64,000 bases of DNA from Amoeboaphelidium protococcarum (GCA_023515745.1 JALECJ010000001.1:372001-436000); one strand, 5' to 3'. Positions 47,935-60,044 are shown, numbered from the stretch's first letter. Numbers and translations are program-made. Notes: generated by a model not told the origin, from the sequence alone.

Positions 47935-48882
47935 TCACAATTTACTCTTGACATACTCGTTATATACAGCTTTGAACTTGTCGTCGACTGATGGACCTAA
48001 TGATTACTCTACGTTTTGGTTAAATCCATCATAGGCGGGTAACATTTTTCTATCACTACCAGGTCGGACAAGATCTTGTACAGCCAAAGTTATCCCACCG
48101 TCAACTTTAAGCGTGATTCCAGTGACGAAAGAGCTACCTTTAGACAAGAGCCACGTAATACCGGACGCCACCTCAGTCTCCATCCCCAATCTACCAGCTG
48201 GGACTTGATACTTGTACTTCTTCAAGACCAGATCCTGTACCTCTTTCGGGTAATTAGTCTTAATTCCATTACCAAGAATGGTACCTGGTGCTACAGAATT
48301 AACGCGAATACCATATTGACCCCATTCAGAAGCGAGACTTTTAGTGAGATTCTCCACGCCAGCTCTCGCAGCTCCACTATGAGCCATAAATGGAAACCCA
48401 TTCTATGACGCAACAATTACATTCACAATCACTCCACCATTCTACTTCATACATTGATCAAATACAGCCTTAGTCACAGTCCACGTACCATTCAGATTAG
48501 TATCCACAACAGCGCGCCATCCCTTGTCAGATATATCCGCGGCGGGACTTAGAAATTGGCCACCCGAATTATTGACCAAGTGAGTAATCTTACCATGGCG
48601 GGATACAATTTCATTTACAGCGTTGCGAACAGATTCAGCAGATCTTATGTTCATTGAAATGAATGACGCCCTACTACCAGGATAAATGGAATTAATCTCA
48701 TCACATGTCCTCTTCAGCACATCCTCACGCCTAGCTGCGACAACCACCCGCGCACCGAGACGTACCAGTTCATGACTCAACACCCGCCCAATTCCAGTAC
48801 CGCCACCTGTAACCAACACCACTGCATCGTCAAAAAGCTAATCTCTAAATACAGAATCAAATTTCTTTAATTATGATGACAT
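47935..48882 (-). CDS. PECR: Peroxisomal trans-2-enoyl-CoA reductase-like SDR (PECR family)
   Basis: 315 aa, single exon. The Rossmann NADP motif is VLVTGGGTGIGR. LVNNSGGQFLSPAADISDKGWRAV and AHSGAARAGVENLTKSLASEW are PECR/SDR hallmarks, as is VNSVAPGTI. The protein ends VKSKL with SKL at the very C-terminus, a canonical PTS1 peroxisomal signal, reached only when TAA after NVE is read as Gln. The family reduces 2-enoyl-CoAs in chain elongation or fatty-acid degradation; the exact substrate is inferred. It is convergent with talin (85 bp). Confidence 0.92.
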
Positions 48883-49122
48883 TCCTGGACAACCTTGGTA
48901 AACTTGTTGAAGTAAGATCTTCAGTTTGGCTTAAACGGGAAGGAAAGTTGATGGAAAGATTGCTTCTGTTCCTCTTCTTCGTTTGAAGACGACGACAATT
49001 GTCATCAACTTTGATAGTAATCACCATTTATTTAGGCTAGAGTCATTTTAATCTCTTATTGCCTGTTTAAATTGTATTTAATTAGAACCGATACATAAAC
49101 ATTTCAAGCTGGAAGATTAAAG

Positions 49123-50925
49123 ATGTTGGTGGTTGTATGCATTGCAATGATTCTTTTAGCAGAGTTGTGCTGTGGAAGTTCTCCCATTAAAGACACTCTG
49201 ATCTCAAGGAGGGATATAATAACGATAACCTCCCAGATTTAACCTGTATTATCTGATGATCTGCTTTAGATGGATTTCTTTAGATATTTTAGAATCAATT
49301 TGAATGGTAAATGTCCATTTGATTTGAGCCAGCAATTGGAAATGTCTAATCATGACAAGTGTGGCAACTCTGACTGCAGTGTTAGTACTGAATTGGATAC
49401 CAAGACTGTGAAGAAATTGTCAGATTTGGAAGCTAAAAGTTCGTTTATCAATTCCCCATTCAGGTAAAAGTGTGATTATACCAGGATGGATTTCTGCGAG
49501 TTGGATGCTTCTATAGAGGTGGACGCTGCTGAAGACTTTGATTCTTCTGGTATTGTTGTTAGTGGCAATCAGGGGAATGAATAGAGTTCTGTAGATGGTA
49601 AAATCAATAGCAAAAATGGCGGCTCTAAATAACAATAGCAGCAGTAGTTGTAATACATCGATCTAGTTTAGAATCCAGAGCGATTTACTGGGTATAGTGG
49701 GTTTGGCGCTAGAAGCATTTGGTCAGCCGTTTATGAACAGAATTGCTTCAAGTTTTTGTATGGCTAACAGTAGTAGTAGTAATTATAATAATAAAAGAAG
49801 AAGACTGGCAGTCTACCTCTTAATACTGTACCAAGTAAGAATAGTGGACTGATGAATGCTAATAACTTGTTAAAGCCGTACTCATCATAATAATCTGACC
49901 ATTCACTGACGTATGAGATGGAGCAGGGACTTGAAGAGCTGTGTGTTGAGAAGCGAATGTTCTACCGCGTCATATCTGGTCTTCATGCCTCAATATCTAC
50001 GCACTTGTGTTATGAGTACTACTATCATAAGGTTAAGCACAATACTGAAGACGGCGGTGTGGAAGAGGTTGCTCAGTGGAAACCGAACAAGGCTTGCTTT
50101 ATGGACAGAGTTGGAAATCATGAAGATCGCGTGAACAATCTGTATTATCTGCAAGCCATACTTCTATAGGCTCTGTATAAGATGAAGGCTACATTATAGA
50201 ATTATCAGTTCTGTGGCTCTGATATTCATGAGGAAGTGAGGACCATGGCTATTCTGGACAAGATTCAGTCTGTTGTGATGAATAAAGGTCCATTTATTGA
50301 TTAGAGTGCCTTGTTCAGAAAAGAAGGCCAATTCAAAGATTTAAAGGAGGAATTCAGATAGCATTTCATTAATATCTCACTCATTATGAACTGTGTCGGT
50401 TGTGAGAGGTGTCGCCTCTGGGGTAAAGTTTAGACTACCGGCATTGGGACTGCTTTGAAAGTTCTATTCAGTTCAGATGGTAATGATGAATCTGTTCAAG
50501 ATTATGAAAGTACAGTACTTGGTCTTAGAAGGGAGGAAATTGTAGCATTTTTCAATACTCTTGCCAGGATTAGTGAGTCTATAGTTGCTGTTGAGCAGTT
50601 TATGGATCAAGAGAAACCAAGTACTAATAATAAAAAGTAAAAGTCTAGGAAGCCAGTGCTCTCAGATCCATCCACATACTATCACTATATACAAATGTTG
50701 AAAGATGCCATCAGACTGTTACGACATTACGTAGTCAAGTACGTTCCGACAATGGTCGTCATTGACCCGTTAGTTTTTGAATCTGGTGTGGTTGGTCTTT
50801 TGGCTGTAATTCTAGGAATCTGTATACAATTCATATTTCTAATCGTGCAGAAATGTATTTCTTTTGGTGGAAGGTATAAGACTTCTCGTCCATCTCATTA
50901 AATTAGAAGCAGTTAGAAGTAATGA
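49123..50925 (+). CDS. ERO1: ER oxidoreductin Ero1
   Basis: 600 aa, single exon. The signal peptide is [17 protein letters not shown]. Family blocks are [35 protein letters not shown] (FAD-binding Trp) and [18 protein letters not shown]. The active-site CxxCxxC is [14 protein letters not shown] near residue 424. Ero1 passes electrons from PDI to oxygen with FAD, driving disulfide formation in the ER. Two Gln-rich insertions (near 49630 and 49770) are rich in TAG/TAA. A hydrophobic segment at about 556-577 ([20 protein letters not shown]) predicts a C-terminal membrane anchor, not found in animal Ero1. Confidence 0.96.
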
Positions 50926-51060
50926 GTGTTAGTACGGTAATAAAAATTAGATCTCGTTTAATCTTTAAGCTTAATGTTAGTTACTTTTGCACAATATAAG
51001 ATTAAGAAATTACAATGTAATGTACAAATTATTTAGGGACACCTGTTCGTAACAATAAAT

Positions 51061-52584
51061 TCAGAACATATTGAACCAGACATCAATGACAGCCTATTTG
51101 AGTCCTGCAATATCATAATAATGACCCTTCTAGCCATAGAGAATGCCATCACGAACGTCATTCGGCGTTTCGATATATTAACCAACATCAACCGTAATAG
51201 CGTCACCGAGCGGTTCAAGCGCCTTAATGTTATTGTCGCTGATGAAGCCCAAATCACGTCCATACATATTCAAGCATATCTTTACCGCCATCAAATGCAC
51301 AAAAATTTCCTCTCCTTGAGTAGCGACCGCTTGTAAGCCTCGACACCTTTCCTAACGGTCAACATCCAGAGCTAAGAGATGCAACGCTTCAAACCCATTT
51401 TTGGCATTATACGGTGATAGAGTAAACGGACTTATCGTAAAGTTACCAAAGACGTCTTCAATATCAATAGCGCCGTTATCGTTCAGATCAGACATTGCCA
51501 GCATTTTATCGCCTCCGACCGCTCCGCCATCTCGCCTATATACATCAGATGTATTGGTTGATATACCGACACCAGTTTTAGCCGTGACTTGACCGTCTTT
51601 ATTCATATCGAAAACTAGAGGACAGCCACCACCCTTCCCGCGGAGTCTATCTTTACCATTAATCGTACGCCGTGGTGGTGGAGGACGTGGTGACGGAGGA
51701 GAAGGAGGAGGACGGGGAGACGGAGGAGAAGGCGTTACAATAGCAAGACCCGTAGTAGATTTCATTGGGGTATGAGCAGAGGGCGAACGCGTTGCTGATT
51801 AAGTAGTAGCAGTCCTTGTTATCACACTAGAGGCCGTTAACGACTTTGTCTTAGTACTTTTCAAAGGTTACTCTGGAGTCTCGCTAGCTATACTCGAGGA
51901 AGAAGTAACGGTTGAGGCATCGGAGGAGGTGGGGGAAGACTGTGGACCGCCCTTAGTAACACTGCGCGTTGGAGTTTCATTTGTCATCCTAGAGGTAGAG
52001 GTGAGCAGTGGACCACTATAAGTTACACTGCTCGTAGATTGAATAGTGTTAGTACGAGCGGAGGAGGATAGCAATGATGAGATTGACGACGGTGGTACAT
52101 TGCGATAAGCTGACGAGGTGGGCTAATGAGGAGCCGTGTGAGATTGCGGAGTTTAGGTAGGATGGCCACTTGATAATGATGACAAGAGTACAGTTCCTTA
52201 TGACATTGTAATTGGCGGAGATATAACCATGCTTTACGTAAGTGTTAATTACTTCGAATGTTGAGAATGGGAAGGCTAAGGTAATTTAGAGGTACCAGAG
52301 GGAGTGCAGAAACAATCAGAAGAAGTAGCATCTGTAACAGTGCGCGTCGTTAAAGCAATGGTATCACTAATGCAGGTAGAGGTAGACTTTAAATTACTAA
52401 CAGAGATAGAAAGCACAGGAGTCGGTGCAATTGTAAGTGACGAACAGTCTCGACTACTGATAGCACCACTTGCATGCTCAGTAACTTGAGTGTCTCTGAA
52501 ACGGCACTTGAGGACATCATCAGATCCAGGCAAGGCAAACGTCGCGCCGCACAAGATTAGCAGACTCTGTATCACGACGAGCAT
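51061..52584 (-). CDS. Secreted Ser/Thr-rich protein with SPP/RPPP rod and C-terminal calcium-loop domain
   Basis: 507 aa, single exon. The signal peptide is MLVVIQSLLILCGATFALPG. A Cys-containing and Ser/Thr-rich mucin-like region follows. Near residue 275 there is a proline rod, SPPSPRPPPSPPSPRPPPP, of the type in volvocine algal pherophorins and extensins. After GKGGGCPLVFDMNKDGQV comes SDLNDNGAIDIEDVFG: two Asp-rich loops like EF-hand/dockerin calcium loops. The rest (LEPLGDAITVDVG.., ending DVWFNMF) is globular. Family unknown. It looks like a secreted adhesin or matrix protein; an exchange with, or mimicry of, an algal host wall is speculation. Confidence 0.7.
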
Positions 52585-53150
52585 TGTGAAAGGTATAAAC
52601 AAATACACTAGGTATATACACGGCAGACATAAGATGTTTGAGCGGTTGAACTAAGTAGGAAGATCAATTAAAACTGTTGGCTACTACTGTAGCAGATAGA
52701 TTGAAGTCCCAACATCTAATCATGAGAGAGCCAATCAGAGCAACACTTAGCCACTCAAGTCATTGGCTTGGCCTAAATACTCATTGGCCACAGCCTTTTG
52801 TAGATTATCAATGCAACACCTAACCCAGAGAGAAATGTTACACGAAGAATGGTCTAATATTGGCCAGTTACCTAAAAAATATGGGCCCAATAACGAAAAT
52901 TTAGATTGAGGTAATCATCAAATGTATACGCACACACGATCAGAATTAAAGTTGCCATATCAGCCAAGACTTGAACTTGGTAATCTTCGGCTTTATTGTT
53001 GATACATCGTCATGAAATTCAATCTTCTCTGTACTACCTAGCTCGCTTTAACAATCCTCTCTCTCTCGTGTTATGCACGCCCTTCTTTTTCCTTTATTCG
53101 CTTTAGCATTGAACTTCATTTTAAATACAGTCATAGACATACACTTTAAG
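52585..53150. promoter_or_regulatory. Divergent intergenic region with four CCAAT boxes
   Basis: Between the secreted Pro-rich protein (-) and NDUFB7 (+). CCAAT occurs at 52731-52735 and its inverse ATTGG at 52762-52766, 52783-52787 and 52859-52863, three with the extended ATTGGC/GCCAAT context. This density in 133 bp fits an NF-Y/HAP-controlled promoter, perhaps for the respiratory gene. No coding frame seen. Confidence 0.5.
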
Positions 53151-53433
53151 ATGCCTTGTAAGTTATTTCACACCCTCACAATTTAAAGAATAACATTACA
53201 TAAAGATAAGTAATAATGTAGAAATGTAAATAAGCAATGAAGAGATGGACCGGCTGTAGGTGCCTGTAGAGTACCGAGATTACTGTGCACACCACTTTGT
53301 GCAGTGGAGCAAATGTATGCGTTCTAATGTGCTACAGCGTGCCAAGTGTCATCATGAACTTCATGAGTGGGAAGGCTGTCAGTATCAATAATATAAACGT
53401 GCAATGAAAGAGCGTGACTAGAAGACTAATTGA
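53151..53433 (+). CDS. NDUFB7: NADH dehydrogenase (complex I) subunit NDUFB7/B18
   Basis: 72 aa as join(53151..53157,53222..53433). Exon 1 is only 7 nt (ATG plus four bases), followed by a 64-nt intron (GTAAGT..ATGTAG). The protein reads MPQMQISNEEMDRLQV, then YRDYCAHHFVQWSKC, and CHHELHEWEGCQY: the CX9C pair and RDYCAHH block of NDUFB7. It is a small accessory subunit on the intermembrane-space side of complex I. It shows that this organism has complex I, unlike diplomonads or oxymonads. An unspliced start at the inner ATG (53244) is the alternative. Confidence 0.85.
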
Positions 53434-53595
53434 TTTTTATATCTCCAATGATACCTATCACTTCTCTTTATTAGCTCTTTTGGTTCTGTTCTCTTCTCTC
53501 TCTCTCGCTTTTGTCTGACTCTGCTGTTATTTAAGAGGCACTTTTAACATTAAGTACTATATATAGTATTCTATACAATAATTCATTGAGAAGTT

Positions 53596-54069
53596 ATGGA
53601 TCTAGCATAGCTTGATATATAGTTGCCTTAAGGCATTGCGCCATCGTATTCTTACATACACGCAACTGTACCTCAATCTACCGAAGACAGATTGAACGAG
53701 TAATATGAATGGACGCGTCTCTCTTTAAAATGCATCTAGTAGTAAAGTTCTCATTAGGATATCACCAAAGATTTGGTTAAAGTATCAATAGATATTAGAT
53801 GGCGGTTATACACTGTGAATCCATTTGCCAGTTACTTGGATTTATTCCAGCTTACAGATAAAGACCGCGATAGGCAAGTTGAAAGTAATAATAAACGATA
53901 GTCTGATCACAGTAAATCTAAACTTGAACAAGGTAATGATGATGATCTGGATGATTTTAATGATTTTCTAGAGGGCAAGATCAGCTCTGTTAAAACTACT
54001 ACAGCTGTGATAGAATCTGCGCCTGTCCTATTCTAAAGTAAGAAGAAGCGCTAAAAGACTAAATAGTGA
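53596..54069 (+). CDS. Hypothetical protein with acidic stretch and basic C-terminal tail
   Basis: 157 aa, single exon. Residues 1-95 look folded (DIRWRLYTVNPFASYLDLFQ). An acidic run DDDLDDFNDFLEG follows, and the C-terminus ends SKKKRQKTKQ, a possible nuclear-localisation signal. About 11 TAR codons are read as Gln. It is 162 bp downstream of NDUFB7 on the same strand. No family recognised. Confidence 0.6.
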
Positions 54070-54182
54070 TATGTCAAGAAGAAATTAGCAATGATCTTGT
54101 ATATTCTGTGTGATCTTCATCATTTATCTGTCTGACATGGCATTTGGGGGTTTATCGCAGCAAAAACATCGCCGTGTCATGT

Positions 54183-55958
54183 TCATGAATGCTTTATAGT
54201 GATGATGTAGCGAACATAGCTTTTAAGTAGAGTAGAGTATTGAGATTCCACGTACCGAGTGTACTGCAACACTTGAGGCTATTAAACTAGGCTGACACCA
54301 TCATAGTTGCTTTGGATGACATTGTATATATCTTGCTCTGTAACTCCACCATCAGATGCACTAGAACTCTTATTCGCCACCAGCGGTTCATAATAATCAA
54401 GTATTGCAATAATATTTTTACACGTTCCACCACCTTATCCACCATTAATATTGACGACACGTCCGGCCGGGTTGGTGGAAGTCAACAAATTAGCCACCTT
54501 TCGATAAAGAGTGCCCATTCTAATGATTTCGTAGTAAAGGCCATCATATGATATTGAGTCAGGTAGGAATGAGTCGCCATGAGTAAGAATGTAATCCAAA
54601 ACTTATACTGCCAAAACCAGTATCTCTTGATCAATCTTATCAATTTAAACGGCAATTTATAGAAACTTGGATACAGTCGAGTATAATGACAGCCAATCGT
54701 ATTACAGTCTCACATTCTTCAATTGGCATAGTACACACAAAAATGATTCCAAGGCAACTTTTTGAGTTTACAACTGCAACCGCTTTTTATTAAACGATTT
54801 CAAATACAACTTGAGCGCGTCAAAGACGTTGACAATCACCTGGGGCTTCAACAATTGCCTATGTCTGCAGAGGTTACGAATAAAGAGAATGTTCAGCTTA
54901 CCAATCTCTCCCTTCTTATACGTAAACTTGTTATAATTACAGAATCTACGTATAAAATCTTCGAGTTAGTTATCAGACTATTACAATCTCTAAATAAAAT
55001 ACTAATTCTAAGAATGCAACAGTTCATAGACAACGAGCAGAGAACTTGAAAACCACAAATCAGACGTCGATCCAACAAAAGCATCTTTATAATCAACTGA
55101 TGGTGGAGCAAAAACAGGTATTATCCTGCCAATGAGGCCAGTTATTCCTTCTACAACTGGACTAAGAGGCGACACGGTAGGTGAACTTTAATTAGTATTC
55201 TGTACACTTAAATCTGCATCTGAGCCATTAAGAGACTTTCCGGTGCATATCAGGCTAAATGCACCTAAAGTAAGTGATAAAATAGATTCATATAAAGACT
55301 CAATATCCTTACTAAAGAGATAATCCCGCAGTTGATTGCGTTCTTCATCAGCCCTGAATTGCATCAATAGTCCAACCAAACTGAGCCAGCGAATCTAGTC
55401 AATCTACTCAATTTAATCAGCCCTTTCAAGGCATATCAATTTCAATGCTTCAACTATGAGCTCAGTATTTGGCGCAGATATCATGGCTTAGATTATGATA
55501 TTCTCATTCTGATTAGGAGTCAGAGTAAGGATAGCCAGCAGTAACTCGGAAGCGTTGTGATACAGCTACTTCTCGCGGATGATGTACCTATTTACAGCCA
55601 CGAGAAGTTGAGTGACCTCCTAGCTCAGATTATCAGTATCAAAAATGACTTGAATTACATAATTAAAGTGATGAAACTTGAAACTCTTTACACACTCCAA
55701 CAGGCCGATTACAGTCGAGACAGAATGCACACATACTGGTGAATAATGATGATCAAATTTACTAATGCATTTCCAAATGAAATTATGAATAAATCTACTC
55801 TTTAATACCGACTAAGAGTTGAACTTTTTCATAATCAAACTTTACAAAGCTTCAATATTGGGCGGACAGAGCAGCATATCATCATAATTAAAATCGTCAT
55901 CCCGTGCATCTTATTCCAAAAGCTTTTCATACAGGGTCACAACTTTCTCCTTCAACAT
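54183..55958 (-). CDS. Armadillo-like helical protein, ARMH3 (DUF1741)-like
   Basis: About 591 aa of helical repeats in one frame. The first residues, MLKEKVVTLYEKLLEQD, resemble the ARMH3 start (LFKEKVVLIYDALF). A middle block (GLIGRIIPVFAPPSVDYKDA, then LLVVYELLHSQNQYFI) matches an ARMH3 region before a variable loop. ARMH3 works at the Golgi with PI4KB/GBF1 in animals. The assignment is by eye and the protein is shorter than human ARMH3 (about 690 aa). The frame is open about 100 bp upstream with no ATG, so a 5' exon may be missing. A general HEAT/ARM protein is the alternative. Confidence 0.6.
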
Positions 55959-56347
55959 ACTTGATTCGATTAAGAATTTGCCAAATATGTCTTTTTATAA
56001 ATGCTTGCTAAATTTACTAGAAACTCTGTGAACAGCTATTACAGATTAGAGAGAGAGCGTTCAATGCAATACCCTCACTAATGCAAAGAATTGAGTGAGC
56101 GAATGAATTTCATTGAAGGAGTAGAAGAACGAAAGAATAATGTGAAACGAACGACTTTGTAGCATTAATGGATGAACAATTTAACGGATAAAACGCGCTC
56201 TTCCTCTTTCACTCACTCTCCAAGTGTTTCATCATTCTATCGACGCATGAATAAGCTGCTCAGTGGCTGTGCTGCCCTGAGTAAGAATGGCGCTGAAAGA
56301 GAGGTGCGGGCGAGATTAGATTTGAGAAATTGCGACTTTGTATTGAA
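55959..56347. other. Intergenic, possible 5' exon of ARMH3-like gene
   Basis: The minus frame of the ARMH3-like gene is open here to a TGA near 56070 without an ATG. A + strand standard-code ORF at 56172-56402 is Ser/Arg-rich and unconvincing. Nothing else seen. Confidence 0.3.
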
Positions 56348-56626
56348 ATGTTCTGTTTCAAACCCCCATTCGACCTCAGTCCTGAGGCACAAAACTTGTT
56401 AATCGAGCTGAAAATAACTTAGGCACATCAAAATATGCGTATTCTTTAGGTATTTAACATTTTAAAGTGTCCTACTGCAACTGCAAAGTCATATTCAGCG
56501 ATGGAGAAAATGTCTCCCAACTTAATCATAATCGGAGAAAGTATGTCGTCGTTTTTATTCTTTTCAGATCTGATGTGTCATCTCAGAAACCATCATATAT
56601 TTAAACCTTAGTTGCACCTACTTTGA
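56348..56626 (+). CDS. Possible small protein, unknown
   Basis: A 92-aa TAR=Gln frame (MFCFKPPFDLSPEAQNLL, then IELKITQAHQNMRILQ) that looks coding in its first half. A GTATTT right after the second half-repeat at about 56450 could be a donor, so the true C-terminus may differ. It stops 63 bp before PIG-N. No family recognised; chance is not excluded. Confidence 0.3.
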
Positions 56627-56689
56627 TATTGAGTTTTGAATTGATATCTCTCAAAGAATATCTGTTGAAGTGAAGATATTTATGGTAGA

Positions 56690-59422
56690 ATGATGAACCC
56701 AGTTCTTTAATTAATGGTCATTGGTGTGGTGTTTCACTTTATTTACTTGTGGAGTATTTTTGATATTTACTTCAAAAGTCCCATTGTGCATGGTATGTAG
56801 TAGTACTCTATTGGATCATTGTCTGAGCACTCTGAAGCATTTAAATAACATGGGCCCATTGAGCCTCCTGCCAAACGTTTGGTGCTAGTTGTTGCTGATG
56901 GTCTCAGGGCTGATAAGCTGTATGATTATGACTATGCCCCATTTCTGAAAAGCATTTATTCTACTTGTGGTACTCATGGAGTCAGTCACACTCGAGTTCC
57001 CACTGAATCTCGTCCTGGACATGTGGCAATTATTGGTGGCTTGTATGAAGATGTGTCTGCTGTGATGAAAGGTTGGAAGGAGAATCCGGTGGAGTTTGAT
57101 TCAGTGTTCAATTAGAGTCGAGCTGTATTCAGTTTTGGCAGTCCTGATATTCTACTCATATTCAAGAGTGGTGAGATGTACATGTACGATGCTCATGATG
57201 AAGATTTTGGTATGCAGGATGCACGATAGTTGGATTAGTTCTCTTTTGATAAAGTTGCGTAGTTGTACAAGGATTCTTCTACTAATGGAACTCTTAGATA
57301 GTTGCTGAACCAAGATGGTCTCGTTATATTTCTGCACCTCCTGGGTATAGATACTAATGGTCATGCTCATAGACCGTCTTCGCATGAATATATGGACAAC
57401 ATTGCATTTGTGGATAAGTAACTGCGTAATTTCTCTTCTTGGTTTGACCAGTACTATAATCACGATAAAAAGACTGCTTATGTATTTACAGCTGATCATG
57501 GTATGGGTGAACTGGGATCTCATGGTGATGGGCATCCGGATAATACATAAACTCCACTACTTGCATGGGGAGCTGGGATTCGAGATTAACCAGATTTGTA
57601 GATTGATGTGAATTAGGCGGATATCGCTCCTTTAATGGCGAGTCTATTAGGAATAAATTATCCTGTGAATTCTGTCGGCCAATTACCCATCAAATATCTG
57701 CAAGCTGATAGTCAAGTGCAAGCTGCTCATTTGCTTGTTAATGCACGTTAAATTTATGCCATGTATCGTTTAAAAGAAGATTAGAGGCGCTCTAGGGAGC
57801 CATTCTTTATTGCTTTCTCTGAGTTATCTGATGAATACGCTCAATAACTATTTGAATAGATTGATTAGTTGATATTGAGTAAAGAATTTGATGAATCAAT
57901 TCAATTATGTGAGTAGATTATGACCAAATCGCTGGAAGGGCTCAGGTATCTGTAGACTTATGATTGGTTCTTTCTTAGATCGATAATCAGTGCTGGATAT
58001 CTGGGCTGGATTATATTCAGTGCTGTGTTCATCTTGTAAAAGTATGTCTATCAAAGGAAGGTTTATGAGCTGATAACACGGTTTGATAATTGGAGTTTGG
58101 CGTCCTTGGTAATGTTTCCATTTTCAGTGGTATTTTACATGAAATAGTCACCACCAATGTATTACGCATATGCTCTTTTTCCTGTTATATTCTGGACATA
58201 GATCTTTAGGAATTAATCTGTTATATAATGGTCTGTATAGGATTTAAGTTAACGTGTATCTCGCGGATAATTGATTGCGTATGGTGCTGGATATCTGATA
58301 ATATTGGAGTTTTTAGTCATGAGTTATCATTACAGGCAGGTATTGAGTGTGCTTTTTATCGGGTTTGGTGGATATTATCTGTATAGTTCATCTAGCAGAT
58401 TAAAGTCATCTTATCTTCTATATACATGGCCGATTTTGTGCGTAGTGTCTTCGTCATTTACTTTATTGTCCCCACAGCTGGTGGAAAATGCGTTCTTATT
58501 TACTATAGGAGGAGTGATGCACATATCAATTGGTGTATTGTAGTTAGTTTTCGGGACACGGGATAATCTTATAGCTTTTCAGATATTGTTAAGCTCTTTG
58601 GCACTGGTATTTACTAATTGGAGTGTTTATAGATTATAGTCAAAGATGGGGCTGTCGTATTTCAATTAAATTTGCTCATGGCTCATTCTAGTGGTATCTA
58701 TTTTGCTGCCTTTATATAAGTCTTATGGTCAATCTGTAAATAACTACAGATTGCAATTAGTCCGAGTGTTCCTCACTTTCTCCCCTCTCATGATCACCTT
58801 CTCTATCTCTTATGAGTCTATTTTCTATGCTGTGTATTTTATGACTCTAATCTGCTGGTTGGAAATAGAGAAACTATTGCATGGAGACAAGTTTGAATTG
58901 AAGGCAGATGCATCGGAATAAGATGATTCTAAAAGTAGCTTACAAGTTCATAGGAATCTCAATCTTCATGATATGGTTCTGGCACTGCAATTTTTATTCT
59001 TTATCAATGTCGCATTCTTTGGCACTGGAAATATCGCGTCTGTCTCATCATTTACTCTGCAGTCTGTCTACCGATTGACAACTACGTTCAATCCATTCCT
59101 CATGGGTGGGCTGCTGGTTCTAAAGATATTGACCCCGTTTGCTCTACTAAGCGCGGTGTTTGGAGTACTCTCTGCAGCGCTAGATTTACCTCCATTTGCA
59201 TTGTTCTTACTCAGTCTCTCTGTTACGGATGTTGTCACCCTCAATTTCTTCTTCTTGGTAAGAGATGATGGTAGTTGGCTGGAGATTGGAACTTCCATAA
59301 GTCACTTTGTCATTGCTTGTCTGTTTGAGGTGTTTAGCATAATCCTCTTCCTCCTCAGTCGATTACTGGTTGGCTAGATTTGTACAAAGACTTTTAGAAT
59401 TTAGAGCCAGAAGGCTAAATGA
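56690..59422 (+). CDS. PIGN/MCD4: GPI ethanolamine phosphate transferase 1 (PIG-N/Mcd4)
   Basis: 910 aa, single exon. It adds phosphoethanolamine to the first mannose of GPI anchors in the ER. An N-terminal membrane anchor ([21 protein letters not shown]) is followed by the lumenal alkaline-phosphatase-like domain: [16 protein letters not shown] (metal Asp), [22 protein letters not shown] (catalytic Thr), [16 protein letters not shown], and [20 protein letters not shown]. The C-terminal half has many hydrophobic membrane segments. Length agrees with Mcd4 (919 aa) and human PIGN (931 aa). It ends 81 bp from the convergent LYAR gene. Confidence 0.97.
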
Positions 59423-59502
59423 AAATATGGTATTTAAGAAATGGTGTTGACTAATTTTATTCAACGCGTATTATTCGGCCATAATTTGGTGTATAATCAC
59501 TG

Positions 59503-60044
59503 TCAAACAAATCTGAATAGAGAATCATTGTCCTTACCACAGTCTACACGGATCATCTTGAGTAGTTACGATTTGATATCATTAGACTGTTGTTTTGTAG
59601 AGTTCTTTTTCGCTACTTTAGATGCCACTTTGTCCAGCAATTTTTAGAGTGATATCTGCTTCTCCTTTTTCACAATTTTCTAGGTGTACTTGATCGCCAA
59701 ACGCCTTATATCATCATCGCTCAAAGCGGCTAAATCTTACTTTTTAGGAGCCGGACTCGCAGCTTCGGATTTTACATTCTACTACTAAGAAGACACTTTG
59801 GGTTTATATAAACTCTTCTAATACTTTTCCGCTTCGCTTATACAAGACGTGTGATTTCGATATTCAGTGCCATAGAAATCAGTGCTACAATCGATACACG
59901 AAAACGTCGCGCCTCTACATCTCTGAGCGTGTTGATCCAATTTAGGCTTCTTGATCGTTTCTTGGCATTAATTACACACAAAAGATCTACACTAAAGAAG
60001 TTAATATTCTAAAGCAACGCGAACCAATATTAATCTTACACCAT
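59503..60044 (-). CDS. LYAR: LYAR-type C2HC zinc-finger nucleolar protein
   Basis: 162 aa as complement(join(59503..59986,60040..60044)). The first exon is just 5 nt (ATG GT), then a 53-nt intron (GTAAGA..GTGTAG). Splicing gives MVSFVCNQCQETIKKPKLDQ, the diagnostic LYAR start, followed by H..RCRGATFSCIDCSTDFYG and YRNHTSCISEAEKYQKS. The C-terminal half is Lys-rich and helical. Animal LYAR acts in nucleolar pre-rRNA processing. The perfect family N-terminus only after splicing supports this tiny-exon model. Confidence 0.9.

Noticed and set aside
56172-56402. 76-aa Ser/Arg-rich plus-strand ORF
   Set aside because: No domain; overlaps in another frame a more coding-like stretch starting at 56348.
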